Positions 8,085 through 15,333 of a stretch of DNA of 39,838 nucleotides are shown one piece after another. Under the pieces are notes generated by a model, which worked only from the letters and a program-made list of their open reading frames with translations, was not told the DNA's origin and did not search any database. The stretch comes from an uncultured Acidobacteriia bacterium (GTDB lineage: Bacteria; Acidobacteriota; Terriglobia; Bryobacterales; Bryobacteraceae), in contig CAIRSA010000387.1 of NCBI GenBank assembly GCA_903881085.1, forward strand, positions 1 to 39,838. The letters run 5' to 3'. A program made the position numbers and the translations under genes. Position 1 is the stretch's first letter, and each line of letters begins with the position of its first letter.

Positions 8085-8462
8085 TTGATTTTGGACACCA
8101 ACGCTCTTTCCGCTTATCTTGACGGTGTTTCACAAGCGGTGGAGATTGTTTCTAAAGCGCGGGAGATTGCCATCCCGGTCATTGTGGCTGGGGAATACGC
8201 CTTTGGCATCGCGCAATCACGCCACCGGGAGGTATACGAACGAGCACTGCAGAGAATGCTCGAAAAGTGCACAGTGCTCGATGTTGGAATCGGAACCTCG
8301 CGCCACTACGCCGCTATAAGGTTGGAACTGAAGAAGACTGGGAGGCCGATTCCAGTCAACGACACCTGGATCGCCGCGCTAAGCCGCCAGCATGCGGTGC
8401 CCGTCATGAGCCGCGACTCTCATTTCGATCATGTAGCTGGAATAAGGCGGATCGAATGGTAG
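8085..8462 (+). CDS. vapC: VapC-type PIN-domain toxin
   Basis: A 125-residue PIN-domain ribonuclease with the acidic metal-binding set in place: D4 in L-D-T-N, E37 in A-G-E-Y-A-F-G, D93 in N-D-T-W-I-A-A and D111 in S-R-D-S-H-F-D. VapC toxins cleave tRNA or rRNA when the antitoxin is degraded. The start must be TTG at 8085, since an in-frame TGA lies just upstream and the PIN fold begins at M-I-L-D-T-N; only a CTG at 8079 is an alternative. A weak TTG start directly behind the antitoxin would keep toxin output low through translational coupling. Confidence 0.9.
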   Translation: MILDTNALSAYLDGVSQAVEIVSKAREIAIPVIVAGEYAFGIAQSRHREVYERALQRMLEKCTVLDVGIGTSRHYAAIRLELKKTGRPIPVNDTWIAALSRQHAVPVMSRDSHFDHVAGIRRIEW

Positions 8463-8546
8463 AGGGAGTCGACCTCACCGCGGATCTTCAGACAGATGGC
8501 TGACCGATGCGCGGTTGGTGGACTCCAACTCCGGCGCCGGTCTCCC

Positions 8547-10013
8547 TCACCGGCCGGTCAGGCTCCGCCCGATCTCCAACACGGATTTCACCAGCAGGTC
8601 AAAGTCCTCCTGCTGCGTACGATGATTCGTGTGGGCCACGCGAATCGCAAAGTGGCCGTCAATTCGGGCGTTCGAAGGCACGGCGATTCCTGACTCCTGC
8701 AGCCGCACCAGCAGTTCCCGATTCAGTTGATCCAGGACCTCCTCAGAAACGCCTCCCGGTTGATAACGGAAACAGACGACGTTCAATTCCGCCGGACCCA
8801 ATTGCTCAAGTTCACGTTCGGAGTCGATTCGTTGCTTCAGGTATTGGACTTGCTCAATGTTTTTTTCGATCGCAGCTCCGATACGATCGGACCCATACAC
8901 GGACAAATTCATCCATACCCGCAGGGCGCGAAATCCGCGCGAGAGTTGAACGCCGCGCGACGCGAACTCAGTCGGCTCCACTGCAATTCCCCCGCGAAAC
9001 GTCTCCAGATAAGAGGGCGCGAAAGAGAAGGCGGCCTTGTGTGCGGCGGCATCCCGCACCAGCACGGCGCCTGTCTCGTATTGCATGTAACCCCATTTAT
9101 GGAGGTCAAAGGCGACCGAGTCCGCGCGTTCCAAGCCATCTACCAGGTGGCGATATTTGGGGCTCAGCTTTGCCAGTGCGCCAAACGCACCGTCGACGTG
9201 AAACCACAGGCCTTCCCGCTGCGCCAGGTCCGCCAGCGCGTGGAGATTGTCGGTGGCTCCCGTGGCCACCGTGCCCGCGTTTCCCACAATGCAGAAAGGA
9301 CGAAACCCGCTGGCGCGATCGGAAGCGATTGCCGCAGCGAGGGCATCGATATCCACACGGTCATGCGAGTCAACACCGATCTTGCGGAAGGCATTCTCGC
9401 CAAGTCCAAGCAGGTCGCAGCACCTGCCCGCCCAGCCATGAGTAGCAATCGATCCGTAGACCGACAAACGCTCCTGCCCGTTTCCGTCTTGCCGTATAGA
9501 AAGGCCCTTGAGCGAATTGCGTGCCACGGTCACCCCAAGTAGATTGGCGGCGGTTCCACCGCTCACCAGTAGTCCACTTGCGCTCGCGGGGAAATCAACG
9601 ATCTCAGCGAGCCACCCCAGCACCTGGTTCTCGACCAGCGCCGCCGCCTGATCATAGCCGGACACGTGGCAGTTCATTGCCGACATCAGCAGATCGGCGA
9701 GTATGCCTACTGGCGTGCCAGTGCCCATCACCCAGCCCCAAAAACGTGGATGGATATTGCCCGTTGGGTAGGGCAGAATGTGGCGCCCGAAGTCCTCGTA
9801 AACTTCGTGAAGGGCGCGGCCCTGCCTGGGCAAGCCCGCGCTGAGATGTTGGCGGGCATCCGCGGATGGGCTCTGCCATACCGGACGTTCGCGCGACGTT
9901 TCCAGATAATCGATCATGTCATCGACCATCTGGTGCGCGATCTCCCGGAACGGACTCCAATCTTTGGGATCGAGTTCATCAGGTTCGAACTCAACGATTC
10001 TGTTCGCTGTCAT
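8547..10013 (-). CDS. PLP-dependent aromatic amino-acid-type decarboxylase (group II)
   Basis: A 488-residue fold-type I enzyme. The PLP Schiff-base lysine is Lys306 in F-D-L-H-K-W-G-Y-M. His192 in T-H-G-W-A is the likely ring-stacking residue, and Asp274 in H-V-D-G-A-F-G is the PLP-nitrogen acid. The motif V-S-G-G-T-A-A-N (150-157) binds phosphate. The length fits aromatic-L-amino-acid and related decarboxylases, but the substrate (Trp, Tyr, Dopa, Glu or other) cannot be read from the sequence. The ATG at 10013 overlaps the MarR stop in an ATGA junction, so translation is coupled and the MarR protein probably controls this enzyme. Longer in-frame starts would run inside the MarR gene and are rejected. 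Confidence 0.87.
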   Translation of the reverse strand: MTANRIVEFEPDELDPKDWSPFREIAHQMVDDMIDYLETSRERPVWQSPSADARQHLSAGLPRQGRALHEVYEDFGRHILPYPTGNIHPRFWGWVMGTGTPVGILADLLMSAMNCHVSGYDQAAALVENQVLGWLAEIVDFPASASGLLVSGGTAANLLGVTVARNSLKGLSIRQDGNGQERLSVYGSIATHGWAGRCCDLLGLGENAFRKIGVDSHDRVDIDALAAAIASDRASGFRPFCIVGNAGTVATGATDNLHALADLAQREGLWFHVDGAFGALAKLSPKYRHLVDGLERADSVAFDLHKWGYMQYETGAVLVRDAAAHKAAFSFAPSYLETFRGGIAVEPTEFASRGVQLSRGFRALRVWMNLSVYGSDRIGAAIEKNIEQVQYLKQRIDSERELEQLGPAELNVVCFRYQPGGVSEEVLDQLNRELLVRLQESGIAVPSNARIDGHFAIRVAHTNHRTQQEDFDLLVKSVLEIGRSLTGR

Positions 10014-10462
10014 TTGGTTTGCTCCGGCTGTAAGGAATTCGCGCAATCGGCCAGCAAGGCCATGTCGCGAACGAATCGCTGCCATCTCGACGCTCCGAAC
10101 TTCTCGATTAGCGCGACTTGCGTCGAGGCCCAGGCGGGATGCGCTTTTGAAAGGGCTTCTTGGCCCTTGCGGGTGATGAAGGCACGTCTGGATCGCGCGT
10201 CCGTGCCATCCCCTTGCTTGACCCAACCGCACTTTTCCAGCACGGCCAGCGCACGATAAAGGGTGGTTCGGTCCATCACAAGGTCCTCAGCCACACGCGA
10301 CAATGACTCGCCCGGATGCCGTTCGATAGCGCGAAGCACGGCCAATTGTGTCACGTTCATTCCCGAGCTGGCCAGCGCGGAATCGTAGTTTCGCGCCAAC
10401 AGTCGAGCCACTCTTCTTACACTTGTGCAAGCGCACGGCCGGGGAATATCTGCGTCTTTCAT
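10010..10462 (-). CDS. MarR-family transcriptional regulator
   Basis: A 150-residue winged-helix repressor. The core fits MarR: the wHTH section L-A-V-L-R-A-I-E-R-H-P-G-E-S-L-S-R-V-A-E, the recognition helix around D-R-T-T-L-Y-R-A-L and the basic wing D-G-T-D-A-R-S-R-R. The N-terminus carries a C-A-C pair (residues 10 and 12) before the first dimerisation helix. Cysteines in this region serve as redox switches in some MarR proteins, so oxidant sensing is possible but unproven. It overlaps the decarboxylase by 4 nt and diverges from the truncated-haemoglobin operon across about 80 nt, so it could control either. Confidence 0.87.
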   Translation of the reverse strand: MKDADIPRPCACTSVRRVARLLARNYDSALASSGMNVTQLAVLRAIERHPGESLSRVAEDLVMDRTTLYRALAVLEKCGWVKQGDGTDARSRRAFITRKGQEALSKAHPAWASTQVALIEKFGASRWQRFVRDMALLADCANSLQPEQTK

Positions 10463-10533
10463 AGTGATGTGCCTGCATCAATATAGCATGGAGAGCTTGC
10501 GCGCGAGGCGCTTGACAACTCGGGCTTAAATGC

Positions 10534-10548
10534 TGCATCCTAGATGCA
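10534..10548. promoter_or_regulatory. Inverted repeat at the head of the haemoglobin operon (candidate operator)
   Basis: TGCATC-CTA-GATGCA is a perfect 6-bp inverted repeat in the divergent space between the MarR and truncated-haemoglobin genes. It overlaps the first possible ATG of the haemoglobin (10544). GATGCA-type half-sites recall proteobacterial NsrR boxes, though here they point outward. The local regulator candidates are the NsrR-like protein in the same operon and the divergent MarR. A TTGACA hexamer lies at 10512-10517 without a good -10 partner at the usual distance. Confidence 0.45.
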
Positions 10549-10930
10549 TAATATGTCGTCACCTTCACCAACACTCTTTGAACAACTGGGCGGCCAGGCG
10601 GCCGTCGAAGCCGCGGTAGATAACTTCTACCGCAAGGTACTCACCGATGAGCGCGTCAGCCAGTTCTTCGATGGCGTAGACATGGATCGCCAGCGCGCCA
10701 AGCAGAAAGCCTTTTTGGGCATGGCCTTTGGCGGCCCTCACAACTACTCTGGCAAAGACATGCGCAACGGCCACGCGCACCTGGTTGTGCGCGGGCTGAA
10801 TGATTCTCATGTGGATGCGATCATCGAAATTCTTGGCGCAACCCTGCGTGAGATGGGCGTCGCCGAAAACCTCATCCAGCAGGTCGCCGCGATTGCCGAA
10901 TCGACACGTAACGACGTTTTGGGCAGGTAA
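10544..10930 (+). CDS. Truncated haemoglobin, group I
   Basis: A 128-residue 2-over-2 globin. It has the usual L-F-E-Q-L-G-G start, a B-helix F-Y-R-K-V with Tyr29 (B10, typical for NO/O2 chemistry), the F-F-D-G-V-D-M segment, G-G-P-x-x-Y-S-G-K-D-M-R, and proximal His77 in N-G-H-A-H-L. Group I truncated haemoglobins bind O2 and oxidise NO to nitrate if reduced by a partner. The next gene overlaps its stop by 1 nt (TAATG) and encodes a ferredoxin/flavin reductase, so the pair looks like a split flavohaemoglobin. ATG 10544 or 10553 may be used; neither has a ribosome site and the palindrome covers the first, so 10553 (125 residues) is a serious alternative. Confidence 0.92.
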   Translation: MHNMSSPSPTLFEQLGGQAAVEAAVDNFYRKVLTDERVSQFFDGVDMDRQRAKQKAFLGMAFGGPHNYSGKDMRNGHAHLVVRGLNDSHVDAIIEILGATLREMGVAENLIQQVAAIAESTRNDVLGR

Positions 10931-11889
10931 TGCCGGCTGTTAGTTACAAAGGCCGAACGGTTGAGGTGCAGCCCGGCGAGAGCGTTCTCGATGGGCTGCT
11001 ACGGCACGACGTTGCCGTGCCGCACGCCTGCAAAGCGGGCAGTTGCGGATCGTGTTTGCTGCGCGGAGTGGAGGGCGCGGTGCCGGCGCAGGCGCAGCTA
11101 GGCTTGAAGGATTCGTGGAAAGCCCGCGGGTACTTTCTCGCCTGCCAGTGCCGGCCCGAGACTGATCTTGTTGTAGAAGTGGCCGGGAGCGGAACGCGAG
11201 TCGCGGCTGAGATAGTTTCCATGCAACAGCTCACTCACAACGTGATGCGCGTGCGCCTCGCCTGCCTCGCTCCATTCGAATTCCGCCCCGGGCAATATGT
11301 CTCGCTACTGAGAGAGGACGGCCTTGCACGCAGCTACTCCATCGCCAGTCTGAACACAGAGGCGGAGATCGAATTGCATGTGCGCCGAGTGCGCGATGGA
11401 CTCATGAGTAACTGGCTGTTTGACGCCGCCCTGCCCGGCGATCGCGTGCACCTGCAGGGGCCGTTCGGGGAGTGCTTTTACACACCAGGCCGCGAGCAGC
11501 AACCGCTATTGTTGATCGGCACGGGCACTGGCCTCGCGCCGCTGTACGGCATTGTTCGCGATGCGCTGCAGCGCGGGCATAGCGGGCCGATCCATCTGAT
11601 ACACGGCGCATTGCGGTCGGCCGATTTGTATCTGCGGCAAGAGCTGCAAGAACTCGTTGCCATCAACTACACCGCTTCCGTGCTTGAGACGAGTGAGTCG
11701 GGTGATTACTACACGGGCCCGCTCGACCTCCTGATCGCCGAGCGTTTCCAGAAACTGGCCGGATGGCGCGGGTTCGTCTGCGGCGATCCTGCCATTGTGC
11801 AGTCGCTACGTAGGAAATTATTCCTCGCCGGTATGGCGATGAACGATATTTTGGCCGATGCGTTCGTGCCTGCGGCGAACATGGTTTAA
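10930..11889 (+). CDS. 2Fe-2S ferredoxin / FAD-NAD(P)H oxidoreductase
   Basis: A 319-residue three-domain electron-transfer protein. The plant-type ferredoxin domain (1 to about 85) has Cys34, Cys39, Cys42 and Cys72, the classic C-x4-C-x2-C-x29-C set. The FAD-binding barrel (about 90-185) has R-P-G-Q-Y and R-S-Y-S-I-A-S. The NAD(P)H domain (about 190-315) has G-T-G-T-G-L-A-P and a C-G-D-P segment near the end. It moves electrons from NAD(P)H through FAD to the iron-sulphur centre. Overlap with the haemoglobin stop suggests it reduces that globin, together giving NO dioxygenase activity; this pairing is inference. The domain order resembles reductases of benzoate and methane monooxygenases, but no oxygenase gene is nearby. 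Confidence 0.93.
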   Translation: MPAVSYKGRTVEVQPGESVLDGLLRHDVAVPHACKAGSCGSCLLRGVEGAVPAQAQLGLKDSWKARGYFLACQCRPETDLVVEVAGSGTRVAAEIVSMQQLTHNVMRVRLACLAPFEFRPGQYVSLLREDGLARSYSIASLNTEAEIELHVRRVRDGLMSNWLFDAALPGDRVHLQGPFGECFYTPGREQQPLLLIGTGTGLAPLYGIVRDALQRGHSGPIHLIHGALRSADLYLRQELQELVAINYTASVLETSESGDYYTGPLDLLIAERFQKLAGWRGFVCGDPAIVQSLRRKLFLAGMAMNDILADAFVPAANMV

Positions 11890-11898
11890 TCGAATTAA

Positions 11899-12348
11899 GT
11901 GCAGATTAGTTTACATGCCGATTATGCCCTGCGCACTTTGATTTACGTTGGCGCGAATCCGGGCAAACAGGTCTCAACGGCGGCCATCAGCAGTGCGTAT
12001 GGAATCTCCAAGCATCACCTGGTTCGTGTTGTGCACACGCTGCACAAGACCGGATATCTGAACGTGACCGCGGGCCGCACCGGCGGTGTTTCCCTCGCCA
12101 AAGACCCGGCTGACATCCGGCTGGGGCAGGTGATCCGCAAAGTCGAACCCAACTTGAACCTCGTCGAATGCTTCGACAAAGCAACCAACACCTGCCCCAT
12201 CATTGATGTCTGCGACCTCAAACCTTATCTCCGCCGCGCGCTGGAAGCGTTTCTCGATGAACTGGACCGCCACACGCTGGCCGATCTGCTGGCACAGAGT
12301 CGCGGCAAGAATCTTGCCAAGGTGTTGGTAAAACTCGGCGCGGCCTGA
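11899..12348 (+). CDS. nsrR: NsrR-like Rrf2-family iron-sulphur regulator
   Basis: A 149-residue Rrf2 winged-helix protein. The HTH covers about 1-65, with Y-G-I-S-K-H-H-L-V-R-V-V and the wing G-R-T-G-G-V-S-L-A. Three cysteines, Cys91, Cys99 and Cys105, lie in E-C-F-D-x-x-x-N-T-C-P-I-I-D-V-C, the NsrR-type cluster loop. Asp8 is present, the position of the fourth cluster ligand in Streptomyces NsrR. Such proteins lose or nitrosylate their cluster in the presence of NO and release their targets. It starts with GTG 9 nt after the reductase stop, so it is probably the third gene of an autoregulated NO-response operon. The Rrf2 family is certain; NsrR rather than IscR or RsrR is likely from the Cys spacing and gene context. 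Confidence 0.85.
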   Translation: MQISLHADYALRTLIYVGANPGKQVSTAAISSAYGISKHHLVRVVHTLHKTGYLNVTAGRTGGVSLAKDPADIRLGQVIRKVEPNLNLVECFDKATNTCPIIDVCDLKPYLRRALEAFLDELDRHTLADLLAQSRGKNLAKVLVKLGAA

Positions 12349-12387
12349 CCCCGCCGTAATATCATGATCATTAGGTCTGAAATCAAA

Positions 12388-13680
12388 ATGTCGAACAGAA
12401 GAACCTTCTTAAAAAATGCGGCCACAGCCGCCGGTTTCCCGATGATCGTGAAGTCATCGGTGCTTGGTCTGCAAGGCGCGGTACCGCCCAGCGACCGCGT
12501 GCGTATCGCCACCATCGGCGTGGGCTGGATGGGTGGCAGCCACGTCGACGCCTTCCTCCGCGTGCCCGCCGCGCAGTACGCCGCCGTGTGCGACATCGAT
12601 AAGAATCATCTCGCCGAAGCCAAGGCCAAGATCGATAAGAAGTATGGCAACACCGATTGCGTCACCTACCATTCGTTTGAAGAAGTGGTGGCGCGCAAAG
12701 ATATCGATGCGGTCAGCATGGCCTGCCCCGATCACTGGCACGGCCTCGTGTCCGTAGCCGCGCTCAAAGCCGGCAAAGATGTCTACGGCGAAAAGCCGCT
12801 CGCGTACAACTTTCACGAAGGACTGATGATCGTCAACGCCGTGGCCAAGGGCAACCGCATCTGGCAGACCGGCAGCTGGCAGCGGTCGAAAGAAAACTTC
12901 CGGCGTGCTGTGGAACTGGTGCGCAACGGCCGCATCGGCAAGATCACGCGCGTGGAAGTCGGCCTTCCAGGCGGCCACACGGACTTCGCCAAGACCAAGG
13001 ACAAGACCGAATTCACCGCGCCTCCGGCCGAACTCGATTACGACCGCTGGCTTGGGCCCGCGCCCGTTGTCCCCTACTGCGAAGCGCGTGTGCACAAGAA
13101 CTGGCGCTGGAATCTGGCGTTCGGCGGCGGTCAGTTGATGGATTGGATCGGCCACCATGTCGACATTGCGCATTGGGGCATGGATGCCGATAGCACCGGA
13201 CCCATTGAGATCGAAGGTGTCGGCGAGTATCCGCCGAAAGACGCGCTGTGGAACACTGCCACCAAATATAAAATCACGGCGAAGTACGCGAATGGCATGG
13301 AGATGATCATCGCCGGCGGCCACAAAGGAATCCGCAGCGGCACCAAGTGGATCGGCGAAGAGGGCTGGGTGTGGGTCGACCGCAGCGGCCTCGAGGCCAG
13401 TTCAGAGGCGATTTTGAAATCGGAAATCAAAGAGAGCGAAGTGCAGATTCCGAAATCCCCCGGCCACTACGAAGAGTTCATTGCCAGCGTGCGAAGCCGC
13501 AAGGAAACGCTCACGCCGGCGCGCGTGGCCATCCGCTCGGCAACGCCAGGCTGGCTTGGACAGATCGCCATGCTGACAGAGCGCAAGCTGCAATGGGATC
13601 CGGTGAAGCAGCACATCGTGAACGATAAAGATGCGTCGAAGCTGCTGTCGCGAAACATGCGGGCGCCGTGGAAACTGTAA
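12388..13680 (+). CDS. Tat-exported Gfo/Idh/MocA-family oxidoreductase
   Basis: A 430-residue NAD(P)-dependent sugar dehydrogenase-type protein with a twin-arginine signal at the start (S-N-R-R-T-F-L-K, then a hydrophobic Ala-rich stretch). The Rossmann fold shows I-G-V-G-W-M-G-G. G-E-K-P-L-A-Y-N is the family E-K-P motif with its catalytic lysine. W-I-G-H-H-V-D-I-A-H-W is the typical active-site section. Exported Gfo/Idh/MocA proteins with Tat signals are common in Acidobacteria and Planctomycetes; their substrates are mostly unknown. ATG 12388 puts the Arg pair at residues 4-5; an in-frame ATG at 12364 would add eight residues. The end overlaps miaE by 13 nt. Confidence 0.88.
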   Translation: MSNRRTFLKNAATAAGFPMIVKSSVLGLQGAVPPSDRVRIATIGVGWMGGSHVDAFLRVPAAQYAAVCDIDKNHLAEAKAKIDKKYGNTDCVTYHSFEEVVARKDIDAVSMACPDHWHGLVSVAALKAGKDVYGEKPLAYNFHEGLMIVNAVAKGNRIWQTGSWQRSKENFRRAVELVRNGRIGKITRVEVGLPGGHTDFAKTKDKTEFTAPPAELDYDRWLGPAPVVPYCEARVHKNWRWNLAFGGGQLMDWIGHHVDIAHWGMDADSTGPIEIEGVGEYPPKDALWNTATKYKITAKYANGMEMIIAGGHKGIRSGTKWIGEEGWVWVDRSGLEASSEAILKSEIKESEVQIPKSPGHYEEFIASVRSRKETLTPARVAIRSATPGWLGQIAMLTERKLQWDPVKQHIVNDKDASKLLSRNMRAPWKL

Positions 13681-14294
13681 CCTCAGCCTTCGAAAAAATC
13701 AAAGGCCTGCCGCTCCATTCGCGCACACCGCTCGAATGGGGCGAAGAGGTTTTGAAGCAGCCGGTGGAACTGCTGATCGACCACGCGTTCCTGGAAAAGA
13801 AGGCCGCCAACAACGCCATGGAATTGATGACGCGCTGGCCCGATGAGTGGCTGCCCGGCTGGGTGGAAACCATGACCAGCGTGGCGAAAGACGAAGCCGC
13901 GCATCTGGCGCAGGTGACGCGCATGCTGTTCAAACGCGGCGGCCGCCTGGCCCGCGGACACAAAAGCGATTATGCAAATTCTCTTCGTCAGTTGGTGCGT
14001 CGCGGCGAAGCGCCCGAAGTATTGGACCGCTTGTTTGTTTCCGCGCTGATTGAATTGCGCTCGTGCGAACGCTTTGCGATTCTCTCGGTGGCTTCTACGA
14101 AAGACGAAGAGCTGGCAGTTTTTTATAAGGGGTTGTTCGCGTCGGAGCTGACGCACTACAAGGTGTTTCTCAAGCTGGCCTATAAGATCGCGCCAAAGCC
14201 GAAGGTCGATGCGCGGTGGTATCACATGCTGGCTGCGGAAGCGGAGATCCTCGCCCGTCAGGAGAAGGGTCCCCGCATCCACTCAGGAATGTAG
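13668..14294 (+). CDS. miaE: tRNA-(ms2io6A)-hydroxylase MiaE
   Basis: A 208-residue ferritin-like diiron protein. Iron ligands fit the MiaE pattern: Glu43 in D-H-A-F-L-E-K-K-A-A, Glu76/His79 in K-D-E-A-A-H, Glu129 in A-L-I-E-L-R-S-C-E-R, and Glu160/His163 in S-E-L-T-H-Y. MiaE hydroxylates the isopentenyl group of ms2i6A at tRNA position 37 using O2. It starts with GTG at 13668, inside the last codons of the oxidoreductase gene (13-nt overlap), so the two share a message although no functional link is obvious. No miaA or miaB is in the window. Confidence 0.9.
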   Translation: METVTSAFEKIKGLPLHSRTPLEWGEEVLKQPVELLIDHAFLEKKAANNAMELMTRWPDEWLPGWVETMTSVAKDEAAHLAQVTRMLFKRGGRLARGHKSDYANSLRQLVRRGEAPEVLDRLFVSALIELRSCERFAILSVASTKDEELAVFYKGLFASELTHYKVFLKLAYKIAPKPKVDARWYHMLAAEAEILARQEKGPRIHSGM

Positions 14295-14302
14295 TTTTGT
14301 GG

Positions 14303-14352
14303 GGCAGATTGGCAATCTGCGGCCGATTGGTAATCTGCCTTCTGGGACTAAC
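14303..14352 (+). repeat. Intergenic palindrome with ACTAAC tail (copy 1)
   Basis: Outer arms GGCAGATT (14303-14310) and AATCTGCC (14332-14339) enclose a second hairpin, GCAGATT-GGC-AATCTGC. ACTAAC follows at 14347-14352. It lies between the convergent miaE and aldolase genes, where it could also act as a bidirectional terminator. Confidence 0.6.
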
Positions 14353-14428
14353 TTTCTCCCCATCGCGGCCTTCCCAGCAGACTCTGCTTCCATGTGCGGA
14401 TTTTGCAGAGGCCCTATCGATACCCGCT

Positions 14429-15298
14429 CTACTTCTCCTGTCCTTCCAACTCCGCCACGCCCTTTCCCTTCTTCTTCGCCGGCGCGGGAACAGTCACCTC
14501 TTTGCCCAGCACAATAGGCGCGGCCATCTTGATGAACGAAACTTCCGCGCCAGCCTGGAAGAACGTGAAACCCGGACGATCCGTCCACGCCAGCGGGCCG
14601 CCCAACCGGATATTCTTCTTCAAGGTCTCGTCCTTGATCTTCGTCACCATCTCTTCGTATTTCTTATCGCCCTGCTTGGTGCCAGAGAAGTTCGAAAGAT
14701 CGGTGCTGGCGGCGAAGATCACATCGATGCCCGGCACCGCGGCGATCTCTTTGGCATTGGCCACGCCCAGCGGAGTTTCAATCATGATCACCACCACCAT
14801 GTTGTCGTTGATGGTCTGGCGGTAGTCAGGTCCGAACAGCTCGCGATACTGACCCATACCCATGCTGCGCCGCCCCAACGGCGGATACTTCGCCCACTTC
14901 ACCGCGTTCTCTGCTTTTTCCACGGTGTCGACAGTGGGGACGATGATGCCCAGCGCGCCCATGTCGGTCGCTTTTTGAATGTCGCCTTCCGTCGCATCAG
15001 GCACGCGGATGAACGGCATGGCCGATGCGCCGCGGCAGGCCCAGATCAGTTTGGCCACGTCGGAATAGGTCAGCGGGCTATGTTGCATCTCGATCCAGGT
15101 GTAATCGAAGCCTGCATTGGCCGCCGCGCAATAGACATTGGGGTCGGGTGATGTGATGGTGACGCCAATGATCGGCTTGCCATCCATCAACTTCTGTTTC
15201 GCAGTGTTATAGATCTTCACCGGCCCTTCGGCCACGCGCCAATCCTTCTGTGCAAATGCGCACGAAACCACAAGCAACGCCAGCAATGCTCTTCTCAA
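14429..15298 (-). CDS. HpcH/HpaI-type aldolase with a signal peptide
   Basis: A 289-residue class II pyruvate aldolase-like TIM barrel behind a clear signal peptide (1 to about 16, A-F-A cleavage). The catalytic set is intact by position in the family: His73 in E-M-Q-H-S-P-L, Arg98 in F-I-R-V-P, metal ligands Glu174 in I-E-T-P-L-G and Asp200 in S-T-D-L-S. HpaI-type enzymes split 4-hydroxy-2-oxo acids into pyruvate and an aldehyde in the cytoplasm, so export is unusual. The tail is Lys-rich (K-K-K-G-K-G). It lies 35 nt after the ABC permease gene on the same strand and may belong to the end of that transcript. Confidence 0.85.
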   Translation of the reverse strand: MRRALLALLVVSCAFAQKDWRVAEGPVKIYNTAKQKLMDGKPIIGVTITSPDPNVYCAAANAGFDYTWIEMQHSPLTYSDVAKLIWACRGASAMPFIRVPDATEGDIQKATDMGALGIIVPTVDTVEKAENAVKWAKYPPLGRRSMGMGQYRELFGPDYRQTINDNMVVVIMIETPLGVANAKEIAAVPGIDVIFAASTDLSNFSGTKQGDKKYEEMVTKIKDETLKKNIRLGGPLAWTDRPGFTFFQAGAEVSFIKMAAPIVLGKEVTVPAPAKKKGKGVAELEGQEK

Positions 15299-15333
15299 AG
15301 GTAAAGCCTCCAGGGTAAGACTTTATCAGATTT

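Noticed and set aside
8507..9445. Plus-strand open frames opposite the PLP decarboxylase
   Set aside because: The minus-strand enzyme has all catalytic residues; the plus frame is low in complexity and without motif.
14216..15151. A 311-codon plus-strand frame opposite the HpaI-type aldolase
   Set aside because: The aldolase on the other strand is complete with its active site; this frame has no family features.
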